Source: Rhodanobacter thiooxydans | GTDB taxonomy: Bacteria; Pseudomonadota; Gammaproteobacteria; Xanthomonadales; Rhodanobacteraceae | Assembly: GCF_030291135.1 (NCBI RefSeq) | Contig: NZ_CP127409.1 | Span: forward strand, 2,418,001 to 2,482,000 | Reading direction: 5' to 3' | Length of the DNA: 64,000 nucleotides | In this document: piece after piece, positions 8,863 through 17,668 of the stretch | Layout: every line of letters begins with the position of its first letter | Numbering within the stretch: position 1 is the stretch's first letter | The notes under the pieces: generated by a model | Database searches by the model: none | The model's input: the letters and a program-made list of their open reading frames with translations, nothing else | Told to the model about the DNA's origin: nothing | Translations under genes and position numbers: made by a program

Positions 8863-10341
8863 TTACAGCAAGACGACATCAAACTGTTCCTGCGAATAAT
8901 GCTCTTCGGCCTGGAAGCGTATGCTCTTGGAGATGAACTCTTCCAGTTCCGCGACCGCGCTGGATTCCTCCTCCAGGATCCGGTTGACCACCGCCGGGCT
9001 GGCCATCACCAGCAGCTTCTGCGCGTTGAACTGGCGCACCGCGCGGGTGATCTCGCGGAAGATCTCGTAGGTCACCGTCTCGGCGGTCTTCAGCACGCCG
9101 CGGCCATTGCAGGTGGCGCACGGCTCGCACAACTGTCGGGCCAGGCTTTCGGTGGTGCGCTTGCGGGTCATCTCGACCAGGCCGAGCGCCGACATCGGGT
9201 ACACCGTGGTCTTGGCGTGGTCGCGCGCCAGCCCCTTGCCGAGCATGCGCAACACCTGCCGCTTGTGCTCCTCGTCGCTCATGTCGATGAAGTCGATGAT
9301 GATGATGCCGCCCAGGTTGCGCAGGCGCAGCTGGCGCGCCGCCGCCTGCGCCGCCTCCAGGTTGGTGCGGTAGACGGTTTCCTCCAGGTTGCGCGTGCCG
9401 AGGTAGGCGCCGGTGTTGACGTCGATGGTGGTCATCGCCTCGGTCTGGTCGACGATCAGGTAACCACCCGACTTCAGCGGCACCTCCTTCTTCAGCGCGC
9501 GCTGCATCTCGTCCTCGACGCCGTACAGGTCGAAGATCGGCCGCTCGCCGTCGTAGTGCTCGATGCGGTCGTCCAGGTTCGGCATGAACTTGTGCACGAA
9601 CTTGACCACCTTCTCGAAGGTGTCGCGCGAATCCACCCGCACCTTCTCGATGTCCTCGTTGAGCATGTCGCGCAGGCTGCGCAGCGGCAGCGACAATTCC
9701 TCGTACACGCGCTCGCCAATTTTCGCCCTGGCGATGTTCTCCTGCACCACCCGCCACACCTTGCCCAGGTAGGTCACGTCGAACGCCAGCGACTCGGCGC
9801 TCTGGCCCTCGGCATTGGTGCGCACGATGTAGCCCAGCGAAGTGTCGCCGACCAGCGGGGTCAGCACGTCGCGCAAGCGCTGGCGTTCGGCCTCGTCCTC
9901 GATGCGCGCGGAGATGCCCAGCGTGCGCGCATACGGCAGCAGCACCAGGTAGCGCGAGGGAATCGACAGGTGCGCCGACAGCCGCGCGCCCTTGGTGCTG
10001 ATCGGGTCCTTCACCACCTGCACCACGATCTCCTGGCCTTCGTGCACCAGCTCGCTGATCGAAGGGATGTGGCCATTGCCGTTGCCGTTCGATTCGGCGC
10101 CTTCGGGCGGCAGCGGTCGCACGATGTCCGAAGCATGCAGGAACGCCGCACGCTCCAGCCCGATCTCCACGAACACCGCCTGCATGCCCGGCATCACCCG
10201 TTGCACGCGGCCCTTGTAGATATTGCCGACATAGCCACGCCGGGACGCCCGCTCGACGTGCACCTCCTGCAACATGCCGTTCTCGACCACCCCGACCCGC
10301 GTCTCGCGCGGGGTCACGTTGATCAGGATCTCTTCGCTCAC
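8863..10341 (-). CDS. rng: Ribonuclease G
   Basis: RNase G is a cytosolic endonuclease that matures the 5' end of 16S rRNA and cleaves some mRNAs. The GTG at 10341 gives the conserved start SEEILINVTPRET and a protein of 492 residues (489 in E. coli). Upstream in-frame ATGs give no family sequence. GGGGGAG lies 6-7 bases before the GTG. An S1 domain occupies about residues 38-120. The catalytic acidic segments are present as IDVNTGAYLGTRN and IIIDFIDMSDEEHK, and a CEPCATCNGRG zinc-link motif follows near residue 400. The C-terminal RNase E scaffold is absent, which separates RNase G from RNase E. It heads rng-yhdP-tldD, with its own promoter at 10367-10395. Confidence 0.95.
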   Translation of the reverse strand: MSEEILINVTPRETRVGVVENGMLQEVHVERASRRGYVGNIYKGRVQRVMPGMQAVFVEIGLERAAFLHASDIVRPLPPEGAESNGNGNGHIPSISELVHEGQEIVVQVVKDPISTKGARLSAHLSIPSRYLVLLPYARTLGISARIEDEAERQRLRDVLTPLVGDTSLGYIVRTNAEGQSAESLAFDVTYLGKVWRVVQENIARAKIGERVYEELSLPLRSLRDMLNEDIEKVRVDSRDTFEKVVKFVHKFMPNLDDRIEHYDGERPIFDLYGVEDEMQRALKKEVPLKSGGYLIVDQTEAMTTIDVNTGAYLGTRNLEETVYRTNLEAAQAAARQLRLRNLGGIIIIDFIDMSDEEHKRQVLRMLGKGLARDHAKTTVYPMSALGLVEMTRKRTTESLARQLCEPCATCNGRGVLKTAETVTYEIFREITRAVRQFNAQKLLVMASPAVVNRILEEESSAVAELEEFISKSIRFQAEEHYSQEQFDVVLL

Positions 10342-10366
10342 CGCATACTCCCCCGGACAGATGATC

Positions 10367-10395
10367 TTTATAGCGGTGCGGCCACGGACTGTCGA
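10367..10395 (-). promoter_or_regulatory. Promoter of rng
   Basis: TCGACA, 17 bases, TATAAA: five of six consensus bases in each box. It lies 25 bases before the chosen GTG of rng, giving a short leader of about 20 bases. Placed by eye. Confidence 0.65.
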
Positions 10396-10498
10396 TGAAC
10401 CATGGCATGGAATCCTCACTCCGGCGCCGGATGACGCAAAATGGGCACCGGGGCGCGACACGGGTCGCCGCCCGACGAACCACCCTGGAGCCGAACGC

Positions 10499-11191
10499 AT
10501 GACGACGCCCACCCTGCTGGCCTGGAGCGGCGGCAAGGACTGCCTGCTGGCCCTGCAGCGGCTGCAGGCCGACCCGCAGTGGCAGGTGGCCGGCCTGCTC
10601 ACCACGGTCAACCGCAACTACCAGCGCGTGGCCATGCATGGCACCCCACGCGAGGTGCTGCAGGCACAGGCCGCTGCGCTGGGCCTGCCGCTGCTGGAGG
10701 TGATGCTGGACTGGCCCGGCAGCAACGAAGCCTACGAGGCGGCCCACGCGCAGGCCCTGGTCGAGGCGCGCATGCGCTGGCCGGGCATCCGCCACTGTGC
10801 GTTCGGCGACCTGTTTCTGGAGGACGTGCGCGACTACCGGGTGCGTCAGCTCGGCCGCGAGAACTGGCGCGCGGTGTTCCCGCTGTGGGGCGAGGACACC
10901 GCCGCGCTGTCGCGCCGCTTTGTCGGCGAAGGTCACCGTGCAGTGCTGTGCTGCGTGGATACCCAGCAGCTCGACGCGGACTTTTGCGGCCGCGACTACG
11001 ATGCCGCCCTGCTCGACACGCTGCCGGCCGGCGTCGACCCCTGCGGCGAACGCGGCGAATTCCACACGCTGAGCTACGCCGGGCCGCTGTTCCGCCAGCC
11101 GCTGAAACTGCGCCGCGGCGAATCGGTGCTGCGCGACGGTCGCTTCCAGTTCACCGATTTCCTGCTGGACGCACATGCCGCGGCGAGCTGA
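10499..11191 (+). CDS. Dph6-like ATP-pyrophosphatase (adenine nucleotide alpha hydrolase)
   Basis: A 230-residue cytosolic protein of the N-type ATP pyrophosphatase superfamily (COG2102, diphthine-ammonia ligase related). The PP-loop SGGKD is at residues 10-14. The family segment FGDLFLEDVRDYR and the C-terminal CGERGEFHTLSYAGPLF are present. Eukaryotic and archaeal Dph6 amidates diphthine on EF-2, but bacteria make no diphthamide, so the bacterial substrate is unknown; amidation or adenylation of another acid is a guess. The ATG at 10499 gives the family start; a longer in-frame opening to 10274 runs back over the rng promoter and is rejected. It overlaps the following mug-like gene by 17 bases, which suggests translational coupling. 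Confidence 0.85.
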   Translation: MTTPTLLAWSGGKDCLLALQRLQADPQWQVAGLLTTVNRNYQRVAMHGTPREVLQAQAAALGLPLLEVMLDWPGSNEAYEAAHAQALVEARMRWPGIRHCAFGDLFLEDVRDYRVRQLGRENWRAVFPLWGEDTAALSRRFVGEGHRAVLCCVDTQQLDADFCGRDYDAALLDTLPAGVDPCGERGEFHTLSYAGPLFRQPLKLRRGESVLRDGRFQFTDFLLDAHAAAS

Positions 11192-11696
11192 TCGCCCGAT
11201 CCTGCCCGACCTGCTGCAGCCCGGGCTGGCCGTGGTGTTCTGCGGCACCGCCGCAGGCAGGCGCTCGGCCGCCGAGCGCGCCTACTACGCCCACCCCGGC
11301 AACCTGTTCTGGCGCGCGCTGCATGCGTCCGGCCTTACGCCGCGCCTGCTCGCACCGGCGGAGTTTCCGCTGTTGCCGCAGTTCGGCATCGGCCTCACCG
11401 ACCTGGCCAAGCGCCACAGCGGCAACGACAACGAGCTGCCGCCCGAGGCGTTCGATGCGCCCGCCCTGTTCGCCCGGATCGAACGCCACGCTCCACGCCT
11501 GCTCGCCTTCACCAGCAAGAACGCGGCACGCAGCGCACTCGGCCATGCGGTCGGCTATGGCCTGCAAGAAGAAACCCTCGGCAGCACGCGGCTGTTCGTG
11601 CTGCCCTCGCCCTCCGGGCAAGCGCGCGGGCATTGGGACCTGGCGCCATGGCAGGCACTGGGCGAGCTGTACCACACCGCCCGAGCGAGCGTGTAG
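11175..11696 (+). CDS. mug: Mug/TDG-family mismatch-specific DNA glycosylase
   Basis: A 173-residue protein with the Mug/TDG uracil-DNA glycosylase layout: a first motif after a hydrophobic strand (AVVFCGTAAG, 18-28), the AHPGNLFWRAL segment, a central GIGLTDLAKR, and the second motif LPSPSGQ near residue 143. The family excises uracil or thymine opposite guanine. Motif 1 reads GTAAG where E. coli Mug and human TDG have GINPG. The catalytic Asn is therefore replaced, so activity or substrate may differ. The gene starts inside the upstream pyrophosphatase gene and ends before a large palindromic element. Confidence 0.82.
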   Translation: MPRRADRPILPDLLQPGLAVVFCGTAAGRRSAAERAYYAHPGNLFWRALHASGLTPRLLAPAEFPLLPQFGIGLTDLAKRHSGNDNELPPEAFDAPALFARIERHAPRLLAFTSKNAARSALGHAVGYGLQEETLGSTRLFVLPSPSGQARGHWDLAPWQALGELYHTARASV

Positions 11697-11762
11697 GAGT
11701 CGCACCTTGTCCGCAAGGGACTTTCCTCGGTCGTGCGCAATGCTCTTGCCGCCTTCAAAGCG

Positions 11763-12380
11763 AAGAGCTTTCACCCTCCTTCGGAGAGCGAGTCACTTTT
11801 CTCTGGGTGGCCAGAGAAAAGTAACCAAAAGAGAGGCCACCCCGATGGCGCGCCCTGCGGGCATCCTGCCCTCCGGGTGCGCGGGTAGGCTACGGGGGTT
11901 CGCCGACAGGGCTCCTGCCCTGACGTCGAACTGGCTCGCATCCCTGCGAGCCACCCCTGCGGGGCCTTTCCTTCGCCCACCCGCCGCGCCATAGGGGCCC
12001 CGGGTAGAGCAGCGCGCTCCCAGCGCGCACTCTTCAGAAGAGCAAGAGCAAGAGCGAAGCCACAGCAAAGCGCCGCTTTGTTGTGGCTTCGCTCTTCAGC
12101 TTCATCACCGAGTGCGGGCCAGGATGGCCCGCTGCTCTACCCGGGGTCCCTTGTGCGGCGGTGAGTCGGGGCCGACAGGCCGCGCAGCGGGCGTTGCCAG
12201 GGATGGCAACGCCTTTTCGCGCGGGCACGATGCCCGCTCGAAAAGCCCGGCCCCGACTCACGGACTTGCCGGGCAGGAGCCCGGCAAGCGCCAAGCGGGG
12301 TGCTCTTTCTCTTTGGTTACTTTCTCTTTGAGCAAGCAAAGAGAAAGTAACTCGGCTGCCAAAGGCAGACGAAAGCTCTT
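11763..12380. repeat. 618-bp MITE-like composite palindromic element
   Basis: This element fills most of the 757-bp spacer between mug and the cytochrome operon. Its ends are AAGAGCTTTC (11763) and GAAAGCTCTT (12371), the same termini as the 94-bp element at 1555. Just inside each end is a hairpin: 12-bp arms at 11795/11811 and 15-bp arms at 12316/12337. Nested in the middle are 21-bp arms at 11994-12014 and 12130-12150 (one mismatch) enclosing 22-bp arms at 12051-12072 and 12074-12095 (one mismatch, 1-base loop). Short readings through it resemble no protein I can name and are read as repeat translations. No transposase is seen. Confidence 0.6.
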
Positions 12381-12453
12381 GGCTCCGAAAACGCTCGCCC
12401 CAAACAAAGCAAAAGCATCGCGCACAGCGTGCGCTCCACACGCGAAGCCAGAG

Positions 12454-13743
12454 TCAGTCGATCGGCGTATGCCGGTACGTGCTGACCGCTTCTGCGCGCA
12501 CGATCGAGGCCTTGTTCGACCACGCGCGACGGATGTAGGTGACCACCGCCGCCACCTCGCCATCGCTCAGCTGCTGCGCGAACGGCGGCATCGAGTACGG
12601 TCGCTGGTTGGCCGCGGTGACCGGCGTGAAGCCGCCAAGCAACACCATGCGGGTTGCGTTGATGCCGGTCGGCTCGGTCACCGAGGAGTTGCCGTCCAGC
12701 GGCGGATAGATCCCGGCGACGCCCTCGCCACGCTTGCCATGGCATGCGGCGCAATGCTTCGCGTAAACCTTCTCGCCCTGTGTGGTCAGTGCCCTGGTGT
12801 CGAACGGTGAGGATGGCTCCGCCACGGGCGCCCGCGGCGGCAGCGACTGCAGGTAGCTGGCGACCGCGTGCAGGTCGGCGTCGGTCATGTGCTGGGTGCT
12901 GCCGGACACCACCGCCGCCATCGGGCCGAACGCGGCGCCCTTCGCCGACTGGCCGGTCTTCAGCAGGTCGACGATGTCCTGCGTGCTCCAGCCTTCCAGG
13001 CCGCCGTTCCTGCCGGTGCTGAGGTCGGGCGCGTACCAGTTCTGCATCGGGATCTGGCCGCCGCTGAGATGCACGTCCTGCGGCGTGCCGCCGAGCGTGT
13101 CGCGCGCGGCGTGGCATTCGTTGCAATGGCCCAGTCCCTGCACCAGGTAGGCGCCGCGGTTCCACTCGGCCGACTGCGCCGGGTCGGGCTTGAACTCGCC
13201 TTCGCGGAAGTACAGCGCGCGCCAGGCCTTCAGGCTGTTGCGCACGCTGTACGGGAACGCCAGCGCGGGCGCCACCGCCGGCTGGTGCACCGGCGCCAGC
13301 GACTGCAGCCAGGCGAAGATCGCCAGCGCATCGTCGTGGCTCACCTTGGTATACGAGGTGTACGAGAACGCCGGATACAGCAGTTCGCCATGACGGCCCT
13401 TGCCGCTGTGCAGCGCCTGCCAGAAATCCTCGAAGCTCCAGTCGCCCAGGCCGGTCGCGCGATCGGGCGTGATGTTCGGCACCGGGATGTTGCCGAACGG
13501 CGTGGCGAGCGCCCTCCCGCCGGCGTAGCGCGCGCCGCCCTGGGCGGTATGGCAGCCGGCGCAGTCGCCGACCGTGGCCAGGTACTCGCCCTTCGCGATC
13601 AGCGCCGGATCGCGCAGGCTGGCCGCCGCGACCTTGCTCGCGGCCGGCGGCGTCGGCTGGCTGCGGCCGCCGAACAGCAACCAGCCCAGCGCCAGCACCA
13701 CCAGCAGTGCCACCGACGGCAGCAGCCAGCGCAACCATTTCAT
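12454..13743 (-). CDS. Triheme c-type cytochrome, alcohol/gluconate dehydrogenase cytochrome-subunit type
   Basis: A 429-residue periplasmic protein held by an uncleaved-looking N-terminal helix (residues 7-25). It has three c-heme sites: CAGCH at 61-65, CNECH at 207-211 and CAACH at 331-335. This is the pattern of the membrane-bound cytochrome subunit of alcohol, aldehyde or gluconate 2-dehydrogenases, which pass electrons from a PQQ or flavin subunit to ubiquinone or a terminal oxidase. No dehydrogenase subunit is encoded beside it. The ATG at 13743 overlaps the stop of the upstream diheme cytochrome gene (ATGA), so the two are translationally coupled. After its stop come a short GCGCAC/GTGCGC hairpin and the 618-bp palindromic element. 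Confidence 0.88.
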   Translation of the reverse strand: MKWLRWLLPSVALLVVLALGWLLFGGRSQPTPPAASKVAAASLRDPALIAKGEYLATVGDCAGCHTAQGGARYAGGRALATPFGNIPVPNITPDRATGLGDWSFEDFWQALHSGKGRHGELLYPAFSYTSYTKVSHDDALAIFAWLQSLAPVHQPAVAPALAFPYSVRNSLKAWRALYFREGEFKPDPAQSAEWNRGAYLVQGLGHCNECHAARDTLGGTPQDVHLSGGQIPMQNWYAPDLSTGRNGGLEGWSTQDIVDLLKTGQSAKGAAFGPMAAVVSGSTQHMTDADLHAVASYLQSLPPRAPVAEPSSPFDTRALTTQGEKVYAKHCAACHGKRGEGVAGIYPPLDGNSSVTEPTGINATRMVLLGGFTPVTAANQRPYSMPPFAQQLSDGEVAAVVTYIRRAWSNKASIVRAEAVSTYRHTPID

Positions 13744-14498
13744 GACGGGTCTCCCGTCGCACCCAGCACGCCGCAGGCCAGCGGCGGTTTCACCGAACCG
13801 GCCGACTGCGCGTGCGTGTCGGCCGGCAACTGGCGACTGGCCAGCGCAGCGGCCACCGCGGTGATGTCCGACTCGGCCAGCCGGCTCGCCACCTCGGCCA
13901 TGCAGTCCGGCGCTACCGTGGCGCGGGTATGCGTGCGCCACGAGCCCAGCTGCGCGCTGATGTAGTCGTACGGCAGGCCGACCAGCCCCGGCGTGGACGG
14001 CTCCACCCCGGTGAGCTGGCTGCCGTGGCAGCTGCTGCAGGCGGGAATCTTGCGTGCCGGATCGCCCTTGCCGATCAGCTCCTCGCCGCGCGCAAGCGTG
14101 GCGGCGGACACCGGCGGCAGCGGCGAGCGGGCGTACGGCACCTGCTGCGCCGCGAAGTAGTCGGCAATCTCGCGCATGTACGCAGGCGGCAGCTGGCGCA
14201 CGGTGTATTCCATCGGTGCGTACTTGCGCAGGCCGTTCTGGAAATCCTGCAGCTGGCGCGCGAGGTAGGCTGCCGGCTTGCCGGCCAGGCGCGGGAAATA
14301 ACCGCTGCCGGGGGTGCCTTCGCCATGCACACCGTGGCAGGTGGTACAGGCGGCGATGCGTTGCTGCAGGGTATCGGGAATCGGCGGCGTGTCGGCCGTA
14401 TCGGCGGCACGGGTGGGAGTGCCGAACAACAGCGTGGTCACCAGCAGGATCGCGACACCGAAGGAGCGGACGGGACAGGAGCGGGCGTTCGTCATCAT
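13740..14498 (-). CDS. Diheme cytochrome c4-like protein
   Basis: A 252-residue exported protein: hydrophobic signal segment at about 13-25 ending in ATRA-type residues near 31, then two cytochrome c domains with CTTCH at 51-55 and CSSCH at 154-158. This is the tandem layout of cytochrome c4, a periplasmic electron shuttle to cbb3-type and other terminal oxidases. The start is the first of two adjacent ATGs (14498, 14495); the reading frame runs further upstream to 14606, but that part has no signal-like sequence and overlaps the divergent amidase promoter region. It shares an ATGA junction with the downstream triheme cytochrome, forming a two-gene electron-transfer operon. Confidence 0.85.
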   Translation of the reverse strand: MMTNARSCPVRSFGVAILLVTTLLFGTPTRAADTADTPPIPDTLQQRIAACTTCHGVHGEGTPGSGYFPRLAGKPAAYLARQLQDFQNGLRKYAPMEYTVRQLPPAYMREIADYFAAQQVPYARSPLPPVSAATLARGEELIGKGDPARKIPACSSCHGSQLTGVEPSTPGLVGLPYDYISAQLGSWRTHTRATVAPDCMAEVASRLAESDITAVAAALASRQLPADTHAQSAGSVKPPLACGVLGATGDPS

Positions 14499-14597
14499 CC
14501 GGGGATTGTACTCTGGCAACCACCGCACGCCGGCCACGCTGGCGCTAAGCTTGGCCGGCACGACCGCGTGCCGCGCTCGCCATACCGGGGGATCATC

Positions 14598-16205
14598 GTG
14601 AATCAATCAGCCGTCCAGCTCGCCGCCTTCATCGCCACCTTGCTTGCCAGCCCGGCATGGGCCGCCCAGGCCACCGCGCCGGATGTCGCCTACGCCTCGA
14701 TCACGCAGCTGCAGCAGCGCATGGATGCCGGCACGCTGGACAGCCACCGATTGGCCGGGCAGTTGCTCGATCGCATTCGGCGGATCGACCAGTCCGGCCC
14801 GACCCTGCGCGCGGTGATCGAGACCAACCCCGATGCGCTCCAACTGGCTGGCGCGCTCGACGCGAAACGCACAAAGAGCCACGGCCCGCTGTACAGCATC
14901 CCGGTGCTGCTGAAGGACAACATCGATACCGGCGACCGCATGCTCACTACCGCCGGCTCGCTGGCGCTGGCCGACGCGCCGGCGCCGCGCGACGCCGGCC
15001 TGGTCGAGCGGCTGCGCAAGGGCGGCGTGCTGGTACTGGGCAAGACCAACCTGAGCGAATGGGCCAACTTCCGCTCCAACCACGCCAGCAGCGGCTGGAG
15101 CGGACGCGGCGGGCAGACCAAGAACCCCTACGTGCTCGACCGCAACCCCTGCGGCTCCAGCGCCGGCTCGGCCGCCGCCGTGGCAGCCGGACTGGTCACC
15201 GTGGCGATCGGCAGCGAGACCGACGGCTCGATCATCTGCCCCGCCGCGATGAACGGCATCGTCGGCATCAAGCCCACCCTGGGCCTGGTCAGCCGCAGCG
15301 GCATCGTGCCGATCAGCCACAGCCAGGACACCGCCGGCCCGATGGCGCGCAGCGTGGCCGACGCCGCCGCCCTGCTCAGCGTGATCGCCGGCAGCGACCC
15401 GCGCGACCCGGCCACCGCCGAGGCGGACAAGCACGCCACCGACTACACCCGCTTCCTCGATCCAAACGGACTGAAAGGCAAGCGCATCGGCGTGGTGCGC
15501 CAGCTCGCCGGCGCCGAGCCGAACGCCGACCGCGTGCTCGACGAATCCATCGCGCTGATGAAGGCACAGGGCGCGATTATCGTCGACCCGGTCACGCTGC
15601 CGCACCTGGCCGAACTGGGCAAGCCGGAGATCACCGTGCTGCTGTACGACTTCAAGCACGACATCAACGCCTACCTGGCCGGCCGCCGCGGCCTCAAGGT
15701 GAAGACGCTGGCCGACCTGATCGCGTTCAACCAGGCGCATGCCGGCAGGGAGATGGACTGGTTCGGCCAGGAGCTGTTCGAGCAGGCCGAGACGAAGGGG
15801 CCGCTCAGCGACAAGGCGTATACGGAAGCGCTGGCGCTGGCGAAGCGCCTGTCAGGGCCGCAGGGCATCGACGCGGCGCTGAAGTCGCAGCACCTGGACG
15901 CCCTGCTGGCACCATCGTGGGGGCCGGCCTTCATGACCGATCCGGTGCTCGGCGACCACATCGTCAGCGGCGACCCCACCGTGGGCGGCGCCTCGCAGCC
16001 GGCAGCGGTGGCCGGCTATCCCTCGATCACCGTGCCGGCCGGCTTCGCCCACGGCCTGCCGGTCGGCATCGTGTTGTTCGGCGCGAAGTGGAGCGAACCG
16101 ACGCTGATCTCGATCGCCTATGGCTTCGAACAACACGCAAAGGCATGGCAGCCGCCGCAGTTTCTCGACACGGTCGGCGGCAAACCCGTGGCGGCCACAC
16201 GCTGA
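14598..16205 (+). CDS. Exported amidase (amidase signature family)
   Basis: A 535-residue enzyme with a signal peptide (core about 7-20, AWA cleavage near 23) followed by an amidase-signature domain. The Ser-cisSer-Lys triad can be placed as Lys106 (VLLKDN), Ser187 (CGSSAGS) and Ser211 (DGSIICPA); the 24-residue spacing between the serines matches the family. It should hydrolyse amide bonds in the periplasm or outside the cell, but the substrate cannot be read from sequence. The GTG at 14598 is preceded by GGGG 7 bases upstream; earlier in-frame codons would lose the signal peptide. It is transcribed divergently from the cytochrome operon with about 100 bases between, and ends in a strong terminator shared with the convergent DAHP synthase gene. 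Confidence 0.9.
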   Translation: MNQSAVQLAAFIATLLASPAWAAQATAPDVAYASITQLQQRMDAGTLDSHRLAGQLLDRIRRIDQSGPTLRAVIETNPDALQLAGALDAKRTKSHGPLYSIPVLLKDNIDTGDRMLTTAGSLALADAPAPRDAGLVERLRKGGVLVLGKTNLSEWANFRSNHASSGWSGRGGQTKNPYVLDRNPCGSSAGSAAAVAAGLVTVAIGSETDGSIICPAAMNGIVGIKPTLGLVSRSGIVPISHSQDTAGPMARSVADAAALLSVIAGSDPRDPATAEADKHATDYTRFLDPNGLKGKRIGVVRQLAGAEPNADRVLDESIALMKAQGAIIVDPVTLPHLAELGKPEITVLLYDFKHDINAYLAGRRGLKVKTLADLIAFNQAHAGREMDWFGQELFEQAETKGPLSDKAYTEALALAKRLSGPQGIDAALKSQHLDALLAPSWGPAFMTDPVLGDHIVSGDPTVGGASQPAAVAGYPSITVPAGFAHGLPVGIVLFGAKWSEPTLISIAYGFEQHAKAWQPPQFLDTVGGKPVAATR

Positions 16206-16211
16206 GACCGC

Positions 16212-16244
16212 AACGAAAAGGCGGCCATCGGCCGCCTTTTCGTT
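16212..16244. terminator. Bidirectional terminator between amidase and DAHP synthase
   Basis: AACGAAAAGGCGGCC-ATC-GGCCGCCTTTTCGTT: 15-bp perfect arms, a 3-base loop, and A/T-rich ends giving a T-run on both strands. It lies 6 bases after the amidase stop and 24 bases after the convergent gene's stop. Confidence 0.85.
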
Positions 16245-16268
16245 ACGCGGCTGCCGGATCCGGCGTGA

Positions 16269-17639
16269 TCAAGCCCGGCCGCTGGCCGACTTGCGCACGA
16301 TCAGCATCGCCAGCTCCAGCGACTGCTCGTAGTTCAGGCGCGGATCGACCATCGACTTGTAGGCACGATCGAGGTCGCTTTCGGACAGGTCGCGGGCGCC
16401 GCCCATGCATTCGGTGACGTCCTCGCCGGTCAGTTCCAGATGCACGCCGCCGAGCCGGGTGCCGGCCGCCGCGTGGATGTCGAACGCCTGCTCCAGCTCG
16501 CCGCGGATGTTGTCGAAGCGGCGGGTCTTGTGGCCGTTCGAGGTGCTCTCGGTGTTGCCATGCATCGGATCGGCCACCCACAGCACGCGCCGGCCCTCAC
16601 GCTTCACCGCGTCCAGCAGCGGCGGCAACGCGGCCGCGACCTTCGCATTGCCCATACGGTGGATCAGGGTCAGCCGGCCCGGCTCGTCGTCCGGATTCAG
16701 CGCATCGATCAGCGGCAGCAACTGCCCGGGCGTCACCGAGGGGCCGACCTTCACCGCCACCGGATTGCGGATGCCGCGGAAATACTCCACGTGCGCGCCG
16801 TCCAGCGCCGCCGTGCGCATGCCGATCCACGGGAAGTGGGTGGACAGGTTGAACCAGCCGGGATGGCGCGGCACCTGGCGGGTCAGCGCCTGCTCGTAGT
16901 GCAGCAGCAGTGCCTCGTGCGAGGTGAAGAAATCCACCTTGGAGAAACCGGCGATCGGGCCGGCCAGGGTTTCCATGAAACGCAGCGAGTCACCGATGGC
17001 GGCGACCATCTGGCGGTACTCGGCAGCGAGTGGTGAATGCTCGACCCAGGCCAGGTCCCAGTATTCCGGATGGTGCAGGTCGGCGAAGCCGCCGTCGATC
17101 AGCGCGCGCACGAAGTTCATGGTCAGCGCGGAATGCGCATGCGCCTGGATCAGCCGTTGCGGATCCGGACGACGCGCCTCGGCGGTGAATGCCGGGCTGT
17201 TGACCACGTCGCCGCGAAAGCTCGGCAGCGTCACGCCATCATGCGTCTCGGTGTCGGCCGAACGCGGCTTGGCGTACTGCCCGGCGAAACGACCCACCCG
17301 CAGCACCGGCTTCTTCAGTCCATGCACCAGCACCAGGCTCATCTGCAGCAGCACCTTCAGCCGGTTCGAGATCACCGGGCTGGTGCAGTCGGCGAAGCTC
17401 TCCGCGCAGTCGCCGCCCTGCAGCAGGAAACGGCTGCCCTCCTGCGCCTCGGCCAGTGCCTGCTTCAGCGCCAGCACTTCCCACGAGGTCACCAGCGGCG
17501 GCAACTGCGCAAGCTGGGCGCCGGCGGCGGCCAGTTCGACCGCATCATCGTAATGCGGCTGCTGCAGCGCCACGCGCCGCTGCCACGAATCGGGGGCCCA
17601 GTCGGCGGGGGCACGGAAGTTCGACATGGCGGGATTCAT
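16269..17639 (-). CDS. 3-deoxy-7-phosphoheptulonate synthase, class II
   Basis: Catalyses the first step of the shikimate pathway, joining phosphoenolpyruvate and erythrose 4-phosphate. The 456-residue protein is the plant-like class II type: DSWQRRVALQQPHY start, FLLQGGDCAESF, GRFAGQYAKPRS, the WVADPMHGNTESTSNGHKTR segment with metal- and substrate-binding residues, and HLELTGEDVTEC near the C-terminus. Class II enzymes are unrelated in sequence to E. coli AroFGH. The ATG at 17639 has AGGA 7 bases upstream; the long in-frame extension to 18062 lies over dsbB and is not coding. It starts 29 bases after dsbB and is probably co-transcribed with it. Confidence 0.95.
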   Translation of the reverse strand: MNPAMSNFRAPADWAPDSWQRRVALQQPHYDDAVELAAAGAQLAQLPPLVTSWEVLALKQALAEAQEGSRFLLQGGDCAESFADCTSPVISNRLKVLLQMSLVLVHGLKKPVLRVGRFAGQYAKPRSADTETHDGVTLPSFRGDVVNSPAFTAEARRPDPQRLIQAHAHSALTMNFVRALIDGGFADLHHPEYWDLAWVEHSPLAAEYRQMVAAIGDSLRFMETLAGPIAGFSKVDFFTSHEALLLHYEQALTRQVPRHPGWFNLSTHFPWIGMRTAALDGAHVEYFRGIRNPVAVKVGPSVTPGQLLPLIDALNPDDEPGRLTLIHRMGNAKVAAALPPLLDAVKREGRRVLWVADPMHGNTESTSNGHKTRRFDNIRGELEQAFDIHAAAGTRLGGVHLELTGEDVTECMGGARDLSESDLDRAYKSMVDPRLNYEQSLELAMLIVRKSASGRA

Positions 17640-17668
17640 CGCGCGGTCCTGGATGGCAACCCGGGGCT

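Noticed and set aside
5173-10398. Long plus-strand open frames opposite yhdP and rng (867 and 861 codons)
   Set aside because: Low-complexity Ala/Arg/Gln/Val composition, no motifs, complementary to well-supported genes.
11697-12453. Short frames in the mug-cytochrome spacer that look like small proteins (for example with FLLVTFLWPPREK-type ends)
   Set aside because: They fall entirely within palindromic repeat sequence and mirror each other on both strands, as expected of repeat translation.
12454-14523. A single 689-codon frame covering both cytochrome genes
   Set aside because: Only the part from the ATG at 13743 is cytochrome; the rest is the wrong frame of the diheme gene, which has its own frame and heme motifs.
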